Assembly: GCF_037392515.1 (NCBI RefSeq) | Contig: NC_090290.1 | Coordinates: forward strand, 16,877,753-16,941,752 | Reading direction: 5' to 3' | DNA: 64,000 nt | Source: Haliotis asinina | Lineage: Eukaryota > Mollusca > Gastropoda > Lepetellida > Haliotidae | Part shown: positions 21,660-32,011 of the stretch, one piece after another | Position numbering within the stretch: the first letter of the stretch is position 1 | How the letters are laid out: every line of letters begins with the position of its first letter | Translations under genes and position numbers: made by a program | Notes under the pieces: generated by a model | What the model was told of the DNA's origin: nothing | What the model saw: only the letters and a program-made list of their open reading frames with translations | Databases searched by the model: none

Positions 21660-23950
21660 CGTTCTCTGTGAGTGTGTGTGTAAATATGAAGAAATACCTT
21701 ACGTGATGAGCGGCAAGTAAATATGATCGAGGACATAATAACGTTTGCTGCATAGCTTTATACCTGTATCAACGTAAACGAACTTAATCTAATTAATCTG
21801 CGATATACTATCTACAAGTTTGTCTACCGACCTAATTACCAGTATGTTTTTAATTGCTACAGCATGTTTGGAATCATGCTCTTAAACCAGCACTTGAATG
21901 AGGAGAGCCCACTGTAATATGTTTCGGTACATGCAAAATCTTAAATAGCACTTGTCGAGGTAAGGCGACTTGGTAGTTTGATTATTTGCCTGTATGTTGA
22001 ATAGAATCCATATTGAAAATAGGGCATAGTATCTACGCGGGCTAACGTTTTCAAATTAATAGCCATTTTTCTGGAGAACACGCACGGACGTACACATACA
22101 TTGTGTTTAAACGATACATAGAGAAAAAAGCACACACATTACAAATAGAAATAATCATATGTGCGCACCCACAAACACACACGCGAGAATGCATGCTCTT
22201 TGAGTGCAATAATGTTTAACCCAATTTCACTTCATTATGATTTGTTTTCATCAAGTTGGAAAATCAAAACTATTTTCTACTTTCTAAATATGTATTTGAA
22301 TCATGGCCGAAAGGATTTTGCATGACCCAACTTGTAGCATAACAACTTATGTGACAATACTGCACGATAAATTTATTAATTGTTACATTCACTTGGTTTA
22401 TTAACATCCACTCGCCAGTATGTAGATACCAATCAATGTACGTCTTTATGTTTGGTCTTATAATCCTCATTAGTTCATAATCATACTTGTATGATTAAAA
22501 GTGCATTTAAATGCATTTTAAAACTTAATAGAAAGAATCTGCTGATACTTATAGCGACAGTATAACAGGAATGTAATATCTAGACATTTTATAGTTTGCC
22601 AATGTGAATCATAATTCGCACACATGCCCTTGTGTATGTTGTCTTTATCATTACACTTCACGATGAAAACAATGACTCTGTTGAATGCTACAAACAGTAT
22701 GCAAATATTAACATTGAAAACAAATTATTTATCTGGTTTAAGACCTGTTGGCAAACAAGTTATAGGAGCAATGTCAGGTTATTACATTGTTCGAGGAATG
22801 CATCGGTCAATGTGCACAAAAAAAAACAGTGACATGCCATCCATCTGCAAGTCATTTTCCAAGTGATGTGTCTTTTACCAGCCTAATATTGTGATGTATC
22901 GTTTCAGGTATTTCACATTGGTGTAAGTCTCATTGGTCATCCAAGATATCACACCTGGCAACGAATTGCATAAGAAAATAAGTTAGCCAATAATGAGCAA
23001 TCAATGTACTGGCGGTTAATCCTTTGATAGAAGGGTGTTGTTTTCACACAGACACAGACATACACACGACAGAGTGCATTCCGTGTAGATTAGTAAATGT
23101 ACATATATAAACACTACCTTTTGACAAATTCGCACTATCACTAATTGACTATAAGTGGCTATTGAATGGCTATACCACTAATTATACCTGTCATAATTTC
23201 ATTAACTGACCATCAAGTGAATGATGACAGGTAACAGGTAGGTTGAAACGTCCTAACACGGATTAACGGATTACAACATGGGAGTATTAATTGCTGATTT
23301 CCATGTGAAAACTTATGAGCCGACACTGTTTAGAGGATATGAACAGAACTTTATTGTTGCATGAGAAATACATGCAATACATGTATAAGCAATTGCCCTG
23401 CATGTACGCATTTACCTAAGTAAAATTCCAGATGCTTCTAGCAAAGGCAAAGTAGAGTTATTCAGTTTACGGTTTCAAATAAATCAAATGTCAGTTTGTA
23501 TTATTATACGTAATAGACGTCATATATTTACATAACACGATTAAATAGCGAGGTAAAAACCCGCAGAAATGGGATCAGTTTGGGTCAGTCATTATACCAT
23601 CCAGGCGTTAGAAAATCTGAAAAAGCCAACACCTTTTACTTGATGCTTCATTGCAATCAGACAAAAACTACCGGGGATATTTTCAAATAACTGCATCTGA
23701 TGGTCCATCCACCCAAAACTGTTTAGTTTGAAGAAATTATCGTGATGAGCGAGGATGATCATTGTTTTCACTATCACAAACGTCTGGCTCAAACTAATAA
23801 AGCCTAGCGACACCATGTGATTTTCAGAAAATCGTCGAGCGAAATATCGCCCCCACTCCTACCCTTCCTCTCCGAACCCCCTCAGAAATGTAGATAAATT
23901 CTACATCGGTCCTCATATCTATACCTCATACTACGTCACGGAGCCACAGT
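21660..23950. other. No gene seen
   Basis: About 2.3 kb of AT-rich sequence. A minus-strand frame at 23592-23816 reads through hydrophobic and aromatic-rich residues but has no credible splice site or family feature. Nothing else stands out. Confidence 0.4.
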
Positions 23951-23954
23951 TTTA

Positions 23955-24010
23955 TTACCTTTTTGATTTCCCCTCGCCGTGCGATTGCTAAACTAACTCA
24001 CTCACACATT
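23955..24010 (+). repeat. Family B 3' fragment
   Basis: TTTCCCCTCGCCGTGCGATT, then GCTAAACTAACTCACTCACA, matches the end of the SINE body and tail. Confidence 0.5.
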
Positions 24011-24290
24011 GCAAGTGCATGTGAAACATAAATAAGCGCATCCAATAATGATGTGTAAACCATATATAAATGCATGACATAAGTGTGACTGAAACATAAC
24101 TGATTATGTCACTTAAGTATGTGTGAAACACTACTAATTTCAGCACATCATTGTGTGTGACCCATGCATAAATGCTTCACATCATTGTGTGAAGACCATT
24201 TATAAATGCATCATATCACTGTGTATGAAACTTACATCAACATGCGTGGAGCTTGACTGATTGCATCACATAATTGTGCACCAAGATTTG
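24010..24290 (+). repeat. Degenerate minisatellite, about 40-bp unit
   Basis: Variants of ATAAATGCATCACATCATTG plus TGTGTGAAAC(C/A)AT recur irregularly. The same theme is found at 29570-30140. Confidence 0.6.
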
Positions 24291-24439
24291 CTGTCTCTCT
24301 TTGCACAGCAGAACAGCTATTTCAAATGTCTGTCGTTCCAGTAGAACCGTTGGTTTCATAAGAACTGATAATTATAAGAACTTTATCGCATCTTAATTAC
24401 CGCACTTTGGCCATGCAACATTCAACGTCAAGTTAATGA

Positions 24440-24720
24440 GGTTGGAAATTTTTCCAAGCGGGGTCGTATTTCCGTTGCTTAGCGATGAGAACGATGTGAC
24501 AATCAAATGTATATTCGAACCATATTGACAGGTTTCTTACACATCCTAGAAAAACAGCCATTCCTGGCGTTGGCGAGCTCCCCAGGGGTTTCCAAGCAGG
24601 TTGGTTTTTTCGTCGCTTGTGAACGATATGGCACACTTCGAAATGTGTTTTCGAACAATATTCACAGATTTCTGACACCTTCAAAGGAAGCAACTCCTCC
24701 GATTTGCGTCGTATTGTGCT
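24440..24720. repeat. Diverged two-copy duplication, about 155 bp
   Basis: A first copy (TTTCCAAGCGGGG..., GCGATGAGAACGATGTGAC, TATATTCGAACCATATTGAC, TTTCTTACACATC) and a second (TTTCCAAGCAGG..., GTGAACGATATGGCAC, GTTTTCGAACAATATTCAC, TTTCTGACACC) follow each other. On the minus strand both copies are open and encode similar segments (EYCSKTHFEVCHIVHKRR and EYTFDCHIVLIAKQRK). This could be a decayed repeat or a repeated domain; no family is recognised. Confidence 0.55.
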
Positions 24721-25099
24721 TCAAAATAGATATCCACCTTGACAAACATGGATCAAACTGCCATTCGAACCAATCATATGGCGTACCCAAAGTAGACAAC
24801 CCTGAACAATGAAGTTCGCTGTCAAAGCTACCTGTAACATCATCCGGCTCTTCGCTTGTTAGGCCATATGGTTAAACACAAGTTGGTCTCCTTCAGAACC
24901 AAACTTACTCTGTTTCCAATTATAATTACAAATACCGCATCACGTGTGTCACTGCTCCGTGTTTCCCGAACGCTTCTCACATGTTTCCTCTTCGTCATAT
25001 TTTCATTCAAACATCCGCAACTTCAGGAGAGCGGAAAATCTATCTAGCTGACTACACAACGTTGACGAGCGACGGAAATATTGCGTTAACTAAATCGGC

Positions 25100-26090
25100 A
25101 ACGTTTTTTGGTCTAGAAGTGAGAACCTCCAAATGGTGAAAATGTGGGACAGTTATGGTGACCGAATGAGATGTGATTTTGCACAACCAGGAATGTTAGC
25201 TCTGATTTAACACCTGTTGTCATCAACTATCGTGCGTGAATACCATGAAGGGGCCCTTTTAAGGAGTAACATGTCATGTCAGTTATGTCACCATTTTAAT
25301 CGAAAGCTAGATGGTTTAATTTAATAACTGGTGTGGATCGACCATGTCTCATCAAAATAGTAGTTTTAGAATGTTCACATCATGATTAAAATTGTGGCCG
25401 ATAGTATTACATATATGCATATCGCAAAAATATTTTGGTAACATCAAATGTCAAATTTAATAAAACGGGCATTTGATGAGAAAATATGCGTTTAACTTTA
25501 CAAATTAAAGGTATTTTTTCCCAAATCATCATTCTTTTTCTGATTCATTCATGATGTCATTTGGAGATTATATATTCCTTTGGATGGCACTGTTTTCCTG
25601 AAATACTATTGAAAGAAACAAAACTCGATAGTTTGTGTTAAAGTCAGTAATATTACATATTATTTGATCAACAGAAAATGCTTCATGCTTTAAAGAGTAT
25701 CAGCGATATCAAATATGTCGAAAATACAGTTGGATTGTCATTACAATCACACTGCATAACAAAAAGTTACAAATATATAATTAATGTATTATTGTCCACA
25801 ATTTTAAATCCTGATGTGAGCATTCCTAAACTAATTTTTTAATGAAAATCGGTTAAACCAGAGTTATTATACTGAACCTTAAACCATTAATATGTTGCCA
25901 CAACTGATAGGACATGTTTCACCTGAAAAGGGCCCTCTCAGAGTAGTCACGCACGCTATTTGATGACAACCGGCTTTAAAACAAAACTAAGTCATTCCCG
26001 ATTGTGAAAAATGTCATTCAATCCGGTCGCCAGAACTGCACCACATTTTCACCATTTTGGGGTCATGGCTTCTAGGCCAACATGTTAAAC
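25100..26090. mobile_element. DNA transposon-like foldback element with ~320-bp inverted arms
   Basis: The left arm (about 25105-25420) and the right arm (about 25765-26085) are reverse complements with moderate divergence. Paired blocks: (G/C)CTAGAAG, AAATGGTGAAAATGTGG, TGTCATCAA.TA.CGTGCGTG, GGGCCCTTTT, ACATGTC.T.TCAGTT, TTTAATAACT and GAATG(T/C)TCACATCA.GATT. About 350 bases of AT-rich spacer separate them. No transposase frame is visible, so this is a non-autonomous element. Confidence 0.8.
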
Positions 26091-26199
26091 CTCATAAAAC
26101 ACGTCCGATAAACTGACATTACCTTCACCCAAACATACAACATTCTCTGCTTTCGTCTTTCTCATTTTCCCCAGTGTTTCTTATTCTCTTTCTTCCTCC

Positions 26200-26340
26200 T
26201 TCTCGATCATAACCTATTTGCCGTAGACACCATCCCCTCCCACCCCCCAACCCCCACCCACGATATACACACCCTCCCCGTCGCTCCCCAGTACTGACTT
26301 TTATGACTTCCACCTCAGCCAAAGACTAAAAGTAGTGCTT
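26200..26340. other. Pyrimidine-rich tract
   Basis: C/T-rich with CCCTCCCACCCCCCAACCCC at about 26234-26253. It lies inside the downstream intron of the exon at 26415-26688. No gene seen. Confidence 0.5.
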
Positions 26341-26414
26341 AGAAGTTCTCGGAATAGAGTCAAATCCCAGATGGGTCGGTTTTCTCTCACAGCATACAAG
26401 CATATTTGTCTTAC

Positions 26415-26688
26415 CTTCATATTGTCTGAACATGGACAGTCCAGTCTGGATGTTATCCATCAAACTATATGCAGGTCTTCTTCCAGGCTCCACAACTCCG
26501 TCGGCCCAGCTTCCGATTTTCGCTACAGTATCCAAGCTCCGCCGGATGTCTCGTAAAGGAGCTGCCAGCTGCGCAGCGAGATTCGGTTTCCTCAGTAATG
26601 ACTTCGGCGTTATGGAACTTTTAACGGTTTGGGAACTTTTGGTTTTCACATAAAGGTTCGAGGGATCTTTTATGTCGAATGGGTCCAT
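26415..26688 (-). CDS. First coding exon of an unidentified gene
   Basis: 91 codons plus one base. The ATG sits in an optimal context (CGAACCATGGAC), 11 bases after an acceptor (GCCTCTTTTTAG ending at 26700). The exon ends at a textbook donor, GAAG|GTAAGA, at 26415/26414. The predicted N-terminus is hydrophilic and basic/serine-rich (MDPFDIKDPSNLYVKTKS), then has alanine/leucine segments likely to be helical (LAAQLAAPLRDIRRSLDTVA) and ends near LSMFRQYE. No signal peptide or membrane segment is seen and I do not recognise the family. Downstream exons should lie on the minus strand below 26414, but I could not identify them. The noncoding first exon implied by the acceptor would lie above 26701. 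Confidence 0.6.
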
Positions 26689-26922
26689 GGTTCGAATCTC
26701 TAAAAAGAGGCATATAAATGGCACACATGTTATATTCAGGATTACACATTTTTAGCAAAGTAGTTGAGTCATATCAGTATCGATAAGTTGGTTATGATAG
26801 ACAGTGTCTGAAACGTTTCGTTATTGTTTACCCGTTTTCGTGTTTTTAGTTTGGTTGTATCGTTTTAATAACATTTTTTGCGAACACCGGCACAAAACTA
26901 AATTCACTCATTCACTCTTTGG

Positions 26923-27115
26923 GAAGTGAGTGAGTGTGAGTGAGTGAGTGAGTGAGTGACAGGATGGAGTGGTTAGGCTCGTTGACATATGTCATAGTAT
27001 CACGGTGGTGCAGACCGATGTTCATACTGTTGATCACTTGTAAAGGTATCCCGTACTCGATTGTTAAGAGGACGCCATATAGCTGGAATATTGCTGAGAT
27101 CGGCATTAAAGAATA
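26923..27115 (-). repeat. Repeat family A copy with (GAGT)n
   Basis: (GTGA)n at about 26925-26960, then reverse-complement family A: AGGCTCGTTGACATATGTCA, GTTCATACTGTTGATCAC, ACTCGATTGTTAAG and TAGCTGGAATATTGCTGAG. Confidence 0.7.
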
Positions 27116-27239
27116 CACCAACCACGGCAGTGTGCGGGTCCACAAACTGGACACACAACAAAGACAACAGGGATTCGAACCCACAGAAATAGATTTCTTC
27201 CGTAACGTTTTGCTCGCAACTTTGCGCAGTGACATATTT

Positions 27240-27760
27240 CAAGTATCTACCACCAACAAATAAAGAGTAACGCAAAGCTTATTTTTTATTTTATTCCAAA
27301 TTCATATGATTGAATACACGGAGAAATCATGGTGATATTTATACAAATTCCCATATATACATAAATATAAATATTTCCCTTAAAACGACTGAAAAAATAA
27401 CACACTGATATGTTTTAAGGCAATGCCATCAAAAATTTCAATATAAACCTCTCGACCTTACTGCATGGTTTGCCTTTCTCAGTCTGGCCAATGCACAAGA
27501 TATTCACTTAGTGTAACAGGCGACGATTGTACTTACATAATTACGTCTGTTATAATTACCTTTCCGCACACATCACCAGTTGAATGATCTATAAACGTCA
27601 TCATAAGACATCTTTGCTCACGACCCACAGAACTTTATGATGATTAAAGTGATGATTATAAAATGATTATAAAGCAGAAAGTAAAAACAACTCGCACCTG
27701 TGATTGCAACCATGACGCAATATACTAGGTTAGGTTCTAGTTTTAAGAACCTTGGATCCA
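27240..27760. other. No gene seen
   Basis: AT-rich sequence without coding or repeat features that I can support. Confidence 0.4.
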
Positions 27761-27774
27761 CTCAATATCTCGAA

Positions 27775-28030
27775 CCTGCCAAACAAGAGTAAACCCCTGT
27801 AAACCAAGATCGAACCAGTAAGTCCAGAGTGAAACCATGTAAATCTGACACTTTTGGATCCAGGGTGAAGACATGTCAATCTTAAACCTGTCAATCCGAA
27901 GTGAACCACTGTTAGTCTGGAACCTGTAAATCTAAAGTGAAACCATCTACATCTTAAACCTGCCAATCCAAAGTGAAACCATGTATATCTAGAACCAATC
28001 AATCCAGAGTGAAATCATTTTTATTTGTAA
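27775..28030 (+). repeat. Degenerate 36-bp minisatellite
   Basis: CCATGTAAATCT..., CCTGTCAATC(C/T)GAAGTGAACC and CCTGCCAATCCAAAGTGAAA recur about every 36 bases. The minus strand is open (27730-28002) and reads as 12-residue repeats such as GSRLTVVHFGLT. This follows from the period being a multiple of three and is not evidence for a gene. Confidence 0.7.
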
Positions 28031-28810
28031 ACTGTCAATCCTGAAATCCTGCTCATGGTCACCTGGAATTAAAACACAGCCCATTGCAGGAAAGAAAAGG
28101 GACGAACTGACGTTTTAAAGAAATATAGACAAAGAGATATCAAACTGACTTATTATTTGTTACAAGAGGGCAAGGATAAGAGTTTATTGTACCATCCTAT
28201 GGCATCGATTTCCACATCGGCAAGGAAAAACATAAATTATTTTACGTTCGAAATGCAATTATGAACCACTGATATATGTGAAAGAGAGAAAAACATATAC
28301 CGATAGTCTTTGATGTTTTACACAATGGTAAAGGACTTTAACTTGGTAGTTACAATCAGGACCAATATTGGATTTGAACCCATGAGCACAGGTTTGTGGC
28401 ACGCATAAAGCGGCAACTATTTCAGGGTCATACGTGACTTTGCCACCCATGCTACCTTTTACAAAATGCACAAAGGAAGTGGCATGCCAGACTGTAAATT
28501 CGCTCTTGGTTCCGTAACATAAATATTGTTGATAGAAATAGTCAAGTACATTTAAATTGAACATTAGCTTTAGTGAGTTGCTGTGGAGAATTGGAAAATA
28601 TAACTTGCATGATATAATATATACATTTCCATGCAGGATTGATCGAAAGGAAATCGTCTGTTTCAGGGACTGAGAGGGCGTCACCATATGGTTGCTATGT
28701 CTAAAGGACAGAAAGGGAATGTTAGTTAAACATCCGGAATTATAATATTCGTTGTTAGTTTTATTTGTCAGCCAGAAAATGAGCAGATAAGTCGTCGTTG
28801 AGCAGCTTAC
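28030..28810. other. No gene seen; possible reverse SINE head at about 28370
   Basis: GGATTTGAACCCATGAGC at about 28369-28386 resembles a reverse B-box (GGGTTCAAATCC), with TGGCACGCATAAAGCGGCAA behind it. This suggests another tRNA-derived SINE on the minus strand. The 142-codon minus-strand frame over it is not supported as a gene. Confidence 0.35.
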
Positions 28811-28814
28811 TTTC

Positions 28815-28940
28815 TGTGTGTGTGTGGTGTATGTGTGTGGTGTATGTGTGTGATGTATGTGTTAGTGTGTGTATGTGTGTAGTGTGTGTGTGTTAGTGTG
28901 TGTTAGTGTGTGTGTTAGTGTGTGTGTGTTAGTGTGTGTG

Positions 28941-29000
<60 letters not shown>
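28815..29000 (+). repeat. (TG)n microsatellite with TTAG interruptions
   Basis: Alternating TG with GTTAGTGTGTG and GGTGTATGTGTG interruptions in the left half, and a pure (TG)n run from about 28943 to 28998. Confidence 0.95.
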
Positions 29001-29002
<2 letters not shown>

Positions 29003-29479
29003 CAACATGAAAATATACAATGTATCATTTACACATAGATTCGCGGAAGACCGACTATTTGACAAACGCCACGGATGTGTACTGAGGTGTGTTTTGGTTC
29101 TTTTTCATCCCTATTTTTCAAGAATTGTCTGACAACTTATTTTTCAAGCAAAGACACCAGGCAAATGTCAAATCACCAGTTCCTTCGTTATACAACGTAT
29201 TCAATAAGAAATGGAATGCTTGAGAAGCAGATTCATGACCAGTAACAGGATCATAAGGATCATGATACTAAGTGTAACTACTGATTTAAAATACCTTTTT
29301 GATTACATTACAAGAATTGTTAGTGCATGAAAAAAGTATTTTGCTTTTGCAAATGCTATGTGTGCAAATTATATACCTGAGAATTCAAGTGACGTATAAA
29401 ATGATTATGAATGTAATGGACACAAATGTTTATGAAATATACATGAATAATTGCCATACCATTGTATGTGTGACACGTA

Positions 29480-29535
29480 ACCATATGGATGACATCACTG
29501 TGGATGACATCACTGTGGATGACATCACAGCTCAA
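29480..29535 (+). repeat. 15-bp tandem, three copies
   Basis: GATGACATCACTGTG is repeated at 29488 and 29503, with a partial third copy after 29518. Confidence 0.75.
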
Positions 29536-29569
29536 TGCTTCACATCCTACAGCGTCAAACATAACTGAG

Positions 29570-30140
29570 TGTTTCACGTCAATGTGTTGAACATTACTGA
29601 ATGCAAAATAAATGTGTGAGAACATATATAAACGCATTACTAACTGTATGTAAAGGTAATCTACATGCATCACATCAGCGTACGTGATACAAACCTAGAT
29701 GTATCTCTCCATTGTGTGTGAGGAAATACGGAATGCCTGACAGCATTTGGGGTGACACACAACTGATTGCATTGTACTGTGTTTTGAGAAACGCAACTGG
29801 AGGGGAAAATACAAAGCCTTGGATGAATGGATGCGTCACAACAATTACTACGTGAAACATAAGAATGCATAACATATTTGCATTGTGTAAACCATAAATG
29901 AATGCAGCAATGTCATTCAGGGTGTGCAGCATAAAAGAATGCATTATAGTAATTATGAACTATGAACGATTGCATCACAGATATACATTGTGCAAAACAT
30001 ACCAATCATGGACCAAGCGAATTCCTGTATGAAATATCAATGAATAGATCATATCGATGCATTGTGTGATACATAAATGAATGCATCACAGGTTTGCATT
30101 TATGGTACATAATAATGCATGGGAAAAACTTGTCAATACA
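29570..30140 (+). repeat. Degenerate minisatellite related to 24010-24290
   Basis: The phrases ATAAATGAATGCATCAC, CATTGTGTGA(A/T)ACAT and TGAATGCA recur irregularly about every 40-50 bases, as in 24010-24290. Confidence 0.55.
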
Positions 30141-30184
30141 TGAATGTGTATGAAAGGAAAGTGATTGTAAGAAAATGGTTGGTT

Positions 30185-30840
30185 GGTCAACTGGCTGTTG
30201 TTTAACGCCGTACACAGCAGTATTCCAGCTATTTGGCGGCGGTGTGTGAATAATCGGGTCTGACCCAGATAATCTAGTCAGCTACAGCATACCATAGCCG
30301 CTGTATACAGTATATGATGACATGTGTCTACCATAGCCGCTGTATACAGTATATGATGACATGTGTCTACCATAGCCGCTGTATACAGTATATGATGACA
30401 TGTGTCTACCATAGCCGCTGTATACAGTATATGATGACATGTGTCTACCATAGCCGCTGTATACAGTATATGATGACATGTGTCTACCATAGCCGCTGTA
30501 TACAGTATATGATGACATGTGTCTACCATAGCCGCTGTATACAGTATATGATGACATGTGTCTACCATAGCCGATGTATACAGTATATGATGACATGTGT
30601 CTACCATAGCCGCTGTATACAGTATATGATGACATGTGTCTACCATAACAGCTGTATACAGTCTATGTTGACATGTGTCTACCATAGCCGCTGTATACAG
30701 TATATGATGACACGTGTTTACCACAACAGCTGTATACAGTATATGATGACATGTGTCTACCATAGCAACAAATCTGATCACCCGATCCCGTTAGTTGTCT
30801 CTCACGGAAAGTATGGGTCACTGAAGTCCATGTCTAACCC
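30185..30840 (+). repeat. Repeat family A copy interrupted by an internal 39-bp minisatellite
   Basis: The 5' half (TTTAACGCCGTACACAGCAG, TATTCCAGCTATTTGGCGGC, AATAATCGGGTCTG) and 3' half (CTGATCACCCGATCCCGTTA, GGTCACTGAAG) of a family A copy flank the tandem array at 30291-30765, which replaces the normal centre of the element. Confidence 0.8.
30291..30765 (+). repeat. 39-bp minisatellite, about 12 copies
   Basis: The unit contains ACCATAGCCGCTGTATACAG followed by TATATGATGACATGTGTCT. The first eight or so copies are almost identical; those from about 30640 on carry ACAGC and other variants. Because 39 is a multiple of three, both strands stay open as 13-residue repeats (for example MMTCVYHSRCIQY); I reject these as proteins. 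Confidence 0.95.
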
Positions 30841-31340
30841 GTATCTCCACGAGTTGACTGCAGAGCGAGAAAAACGTAAGATAAAGTTTGTAAAATGGTT
30901 GCAAATACGACACAAAACTTTCAGACATTTGCAACTATACGTGTTGAGAACATTAAGCGCTGGAAAGCAGTGTAACTGTGTGAAGCTGGACGTTTTTGCA
31001 TTGAAGAGACGTTTTGTTGAGGAGAGGCATTTGACCCAGTTTATCTGGAGTTAGTATTTCAAGAAATACGGTCCCAAATGACGAATGTCACATGACGAAT
31101 TTTAAACTTTCCAGTGAATGGGAAGCATGTGTAGAATTCCCAAAAGATCTTGTGTGGAAAGTATCAAGTATCAGTTATATACAGTATTAAGTATCAATTG
31201 TATATAAGGCATCAAGAATTATGTGCAAGGCAATTCTGTGTTAAGGTTTCACAGACACCTTGAGTCCGTAATAGTAAATTAGTGTAAATTAGTAAATTAA
31301 TGCAGCGCGGTACGGATTTCTTTCATGCATGACATTCTAA
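30840..31340. other. No gene seen
   Basis: Short local repetition of GTATCAAGTATCA and GTATCAATTGTATA around 31160-31210. Otherwise featureless. Confidence 0.4.
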
Positions 31341-31349
31341 CATCGCTGA

Positions 31350-31690
31350 CGGGGTTAAAACTCTTGATCATGTAGACAAGGAGTCCGATTTCGGATCTGG
31401 TTCGAAACCGAGCATGGGACTGCATTTAGAGAAGTCAGACTACTACGGTAACTGAGAATATTGACTGTGCATGACCATTTTCGGTTGCATGACTCTTGGG
31501 AGTTTTCAGGGCTTCTGGCCTGTCCACTCTGAAATGTGGCGATTCAAAAGACTCGGGTCAATTAATATAAATTAATCGAAGCACATTAAATGGGTACCTG
31601 GCAGGACATGGTAGCAGTGTAACTGCAAAATAGAGCCTCATACAGCTGCTGAACCGCCTGTTTTGATTATAGCTGTACGTTTTGAGAGCC
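31350..31690 (+). repeat. Diverged tRNA-derived SINE (family D-like)
   Basis: A-box-like ATGTAGACAAGGAG and B-box GGTTCGAAACC are 30-40 bases apart (31370-31410). Further on, CATTAAATGGGTACCTGGCA resembles the family D body at 1020-1040. Confidence 0.45.
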
Positions 31691-31692
31691 AT

Positions 31693-31917
31693 TTAGGAAG
31701 AGCAACAAACTATGGTTGAAATACTATTTTTACATTGATAGGTTCTGTACTTGACGTAGTTCATATATAGATTATGATCCTTCCGTATACTGATGCCAAA
31801 GTGATTATGAAGTTCTAAACTTTCAGAAGCTGTAAATGTATACTTGTAAGCAAATTTGAAAGCAAACTGCACTGTAGCATCTGCATAGCAATGAATATTA
31901 ACTCCAACATGGAACAT
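31693..31917 (-). pseudogene. Possible reverse transcriptase scrap
   Basis: The minus-strand frame begins MFHVGVNIHCYADATVQF, which resembles the HCYADDTQ box of CR1/jockey-type RTs with one catalytic aspartate changed to alanine. The following residues do not continue convincingly. Confidence 0.3.
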
Positions 31918-32011
31918 ATGGACACATCTCCCGGATGTAGAAGTGTTGTTTAAGAGGTTTCCAGCTTTGCTGGATTGAATAATCAGTTATTTTGGGGGTT
32001 GGCTGAAAATA

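Noticed and set aside
26125..26322. 65-codon glycine/arginine-rich minus-strand frame next to the orphan exon
   Set aside because: Translation of the pyrimidine-rich tract; no acceptor, and it lies in what should be the intron after 26415.
28259..28687. 142-codon minus-strand frame
   Set aside because: Overlaps a likely reverse tRNA-like repeat head; composition and context do not support a gene.
30314..31054. 246-codon plus-strand open frame (and 167-codon minus-strand frame) with 13-residue repeats
   Set aside because: It is a by-product of a 39-bp tandem repeat lacking stop codons. Both strands and several frames are open, and the array lies inside a SINE-like element.
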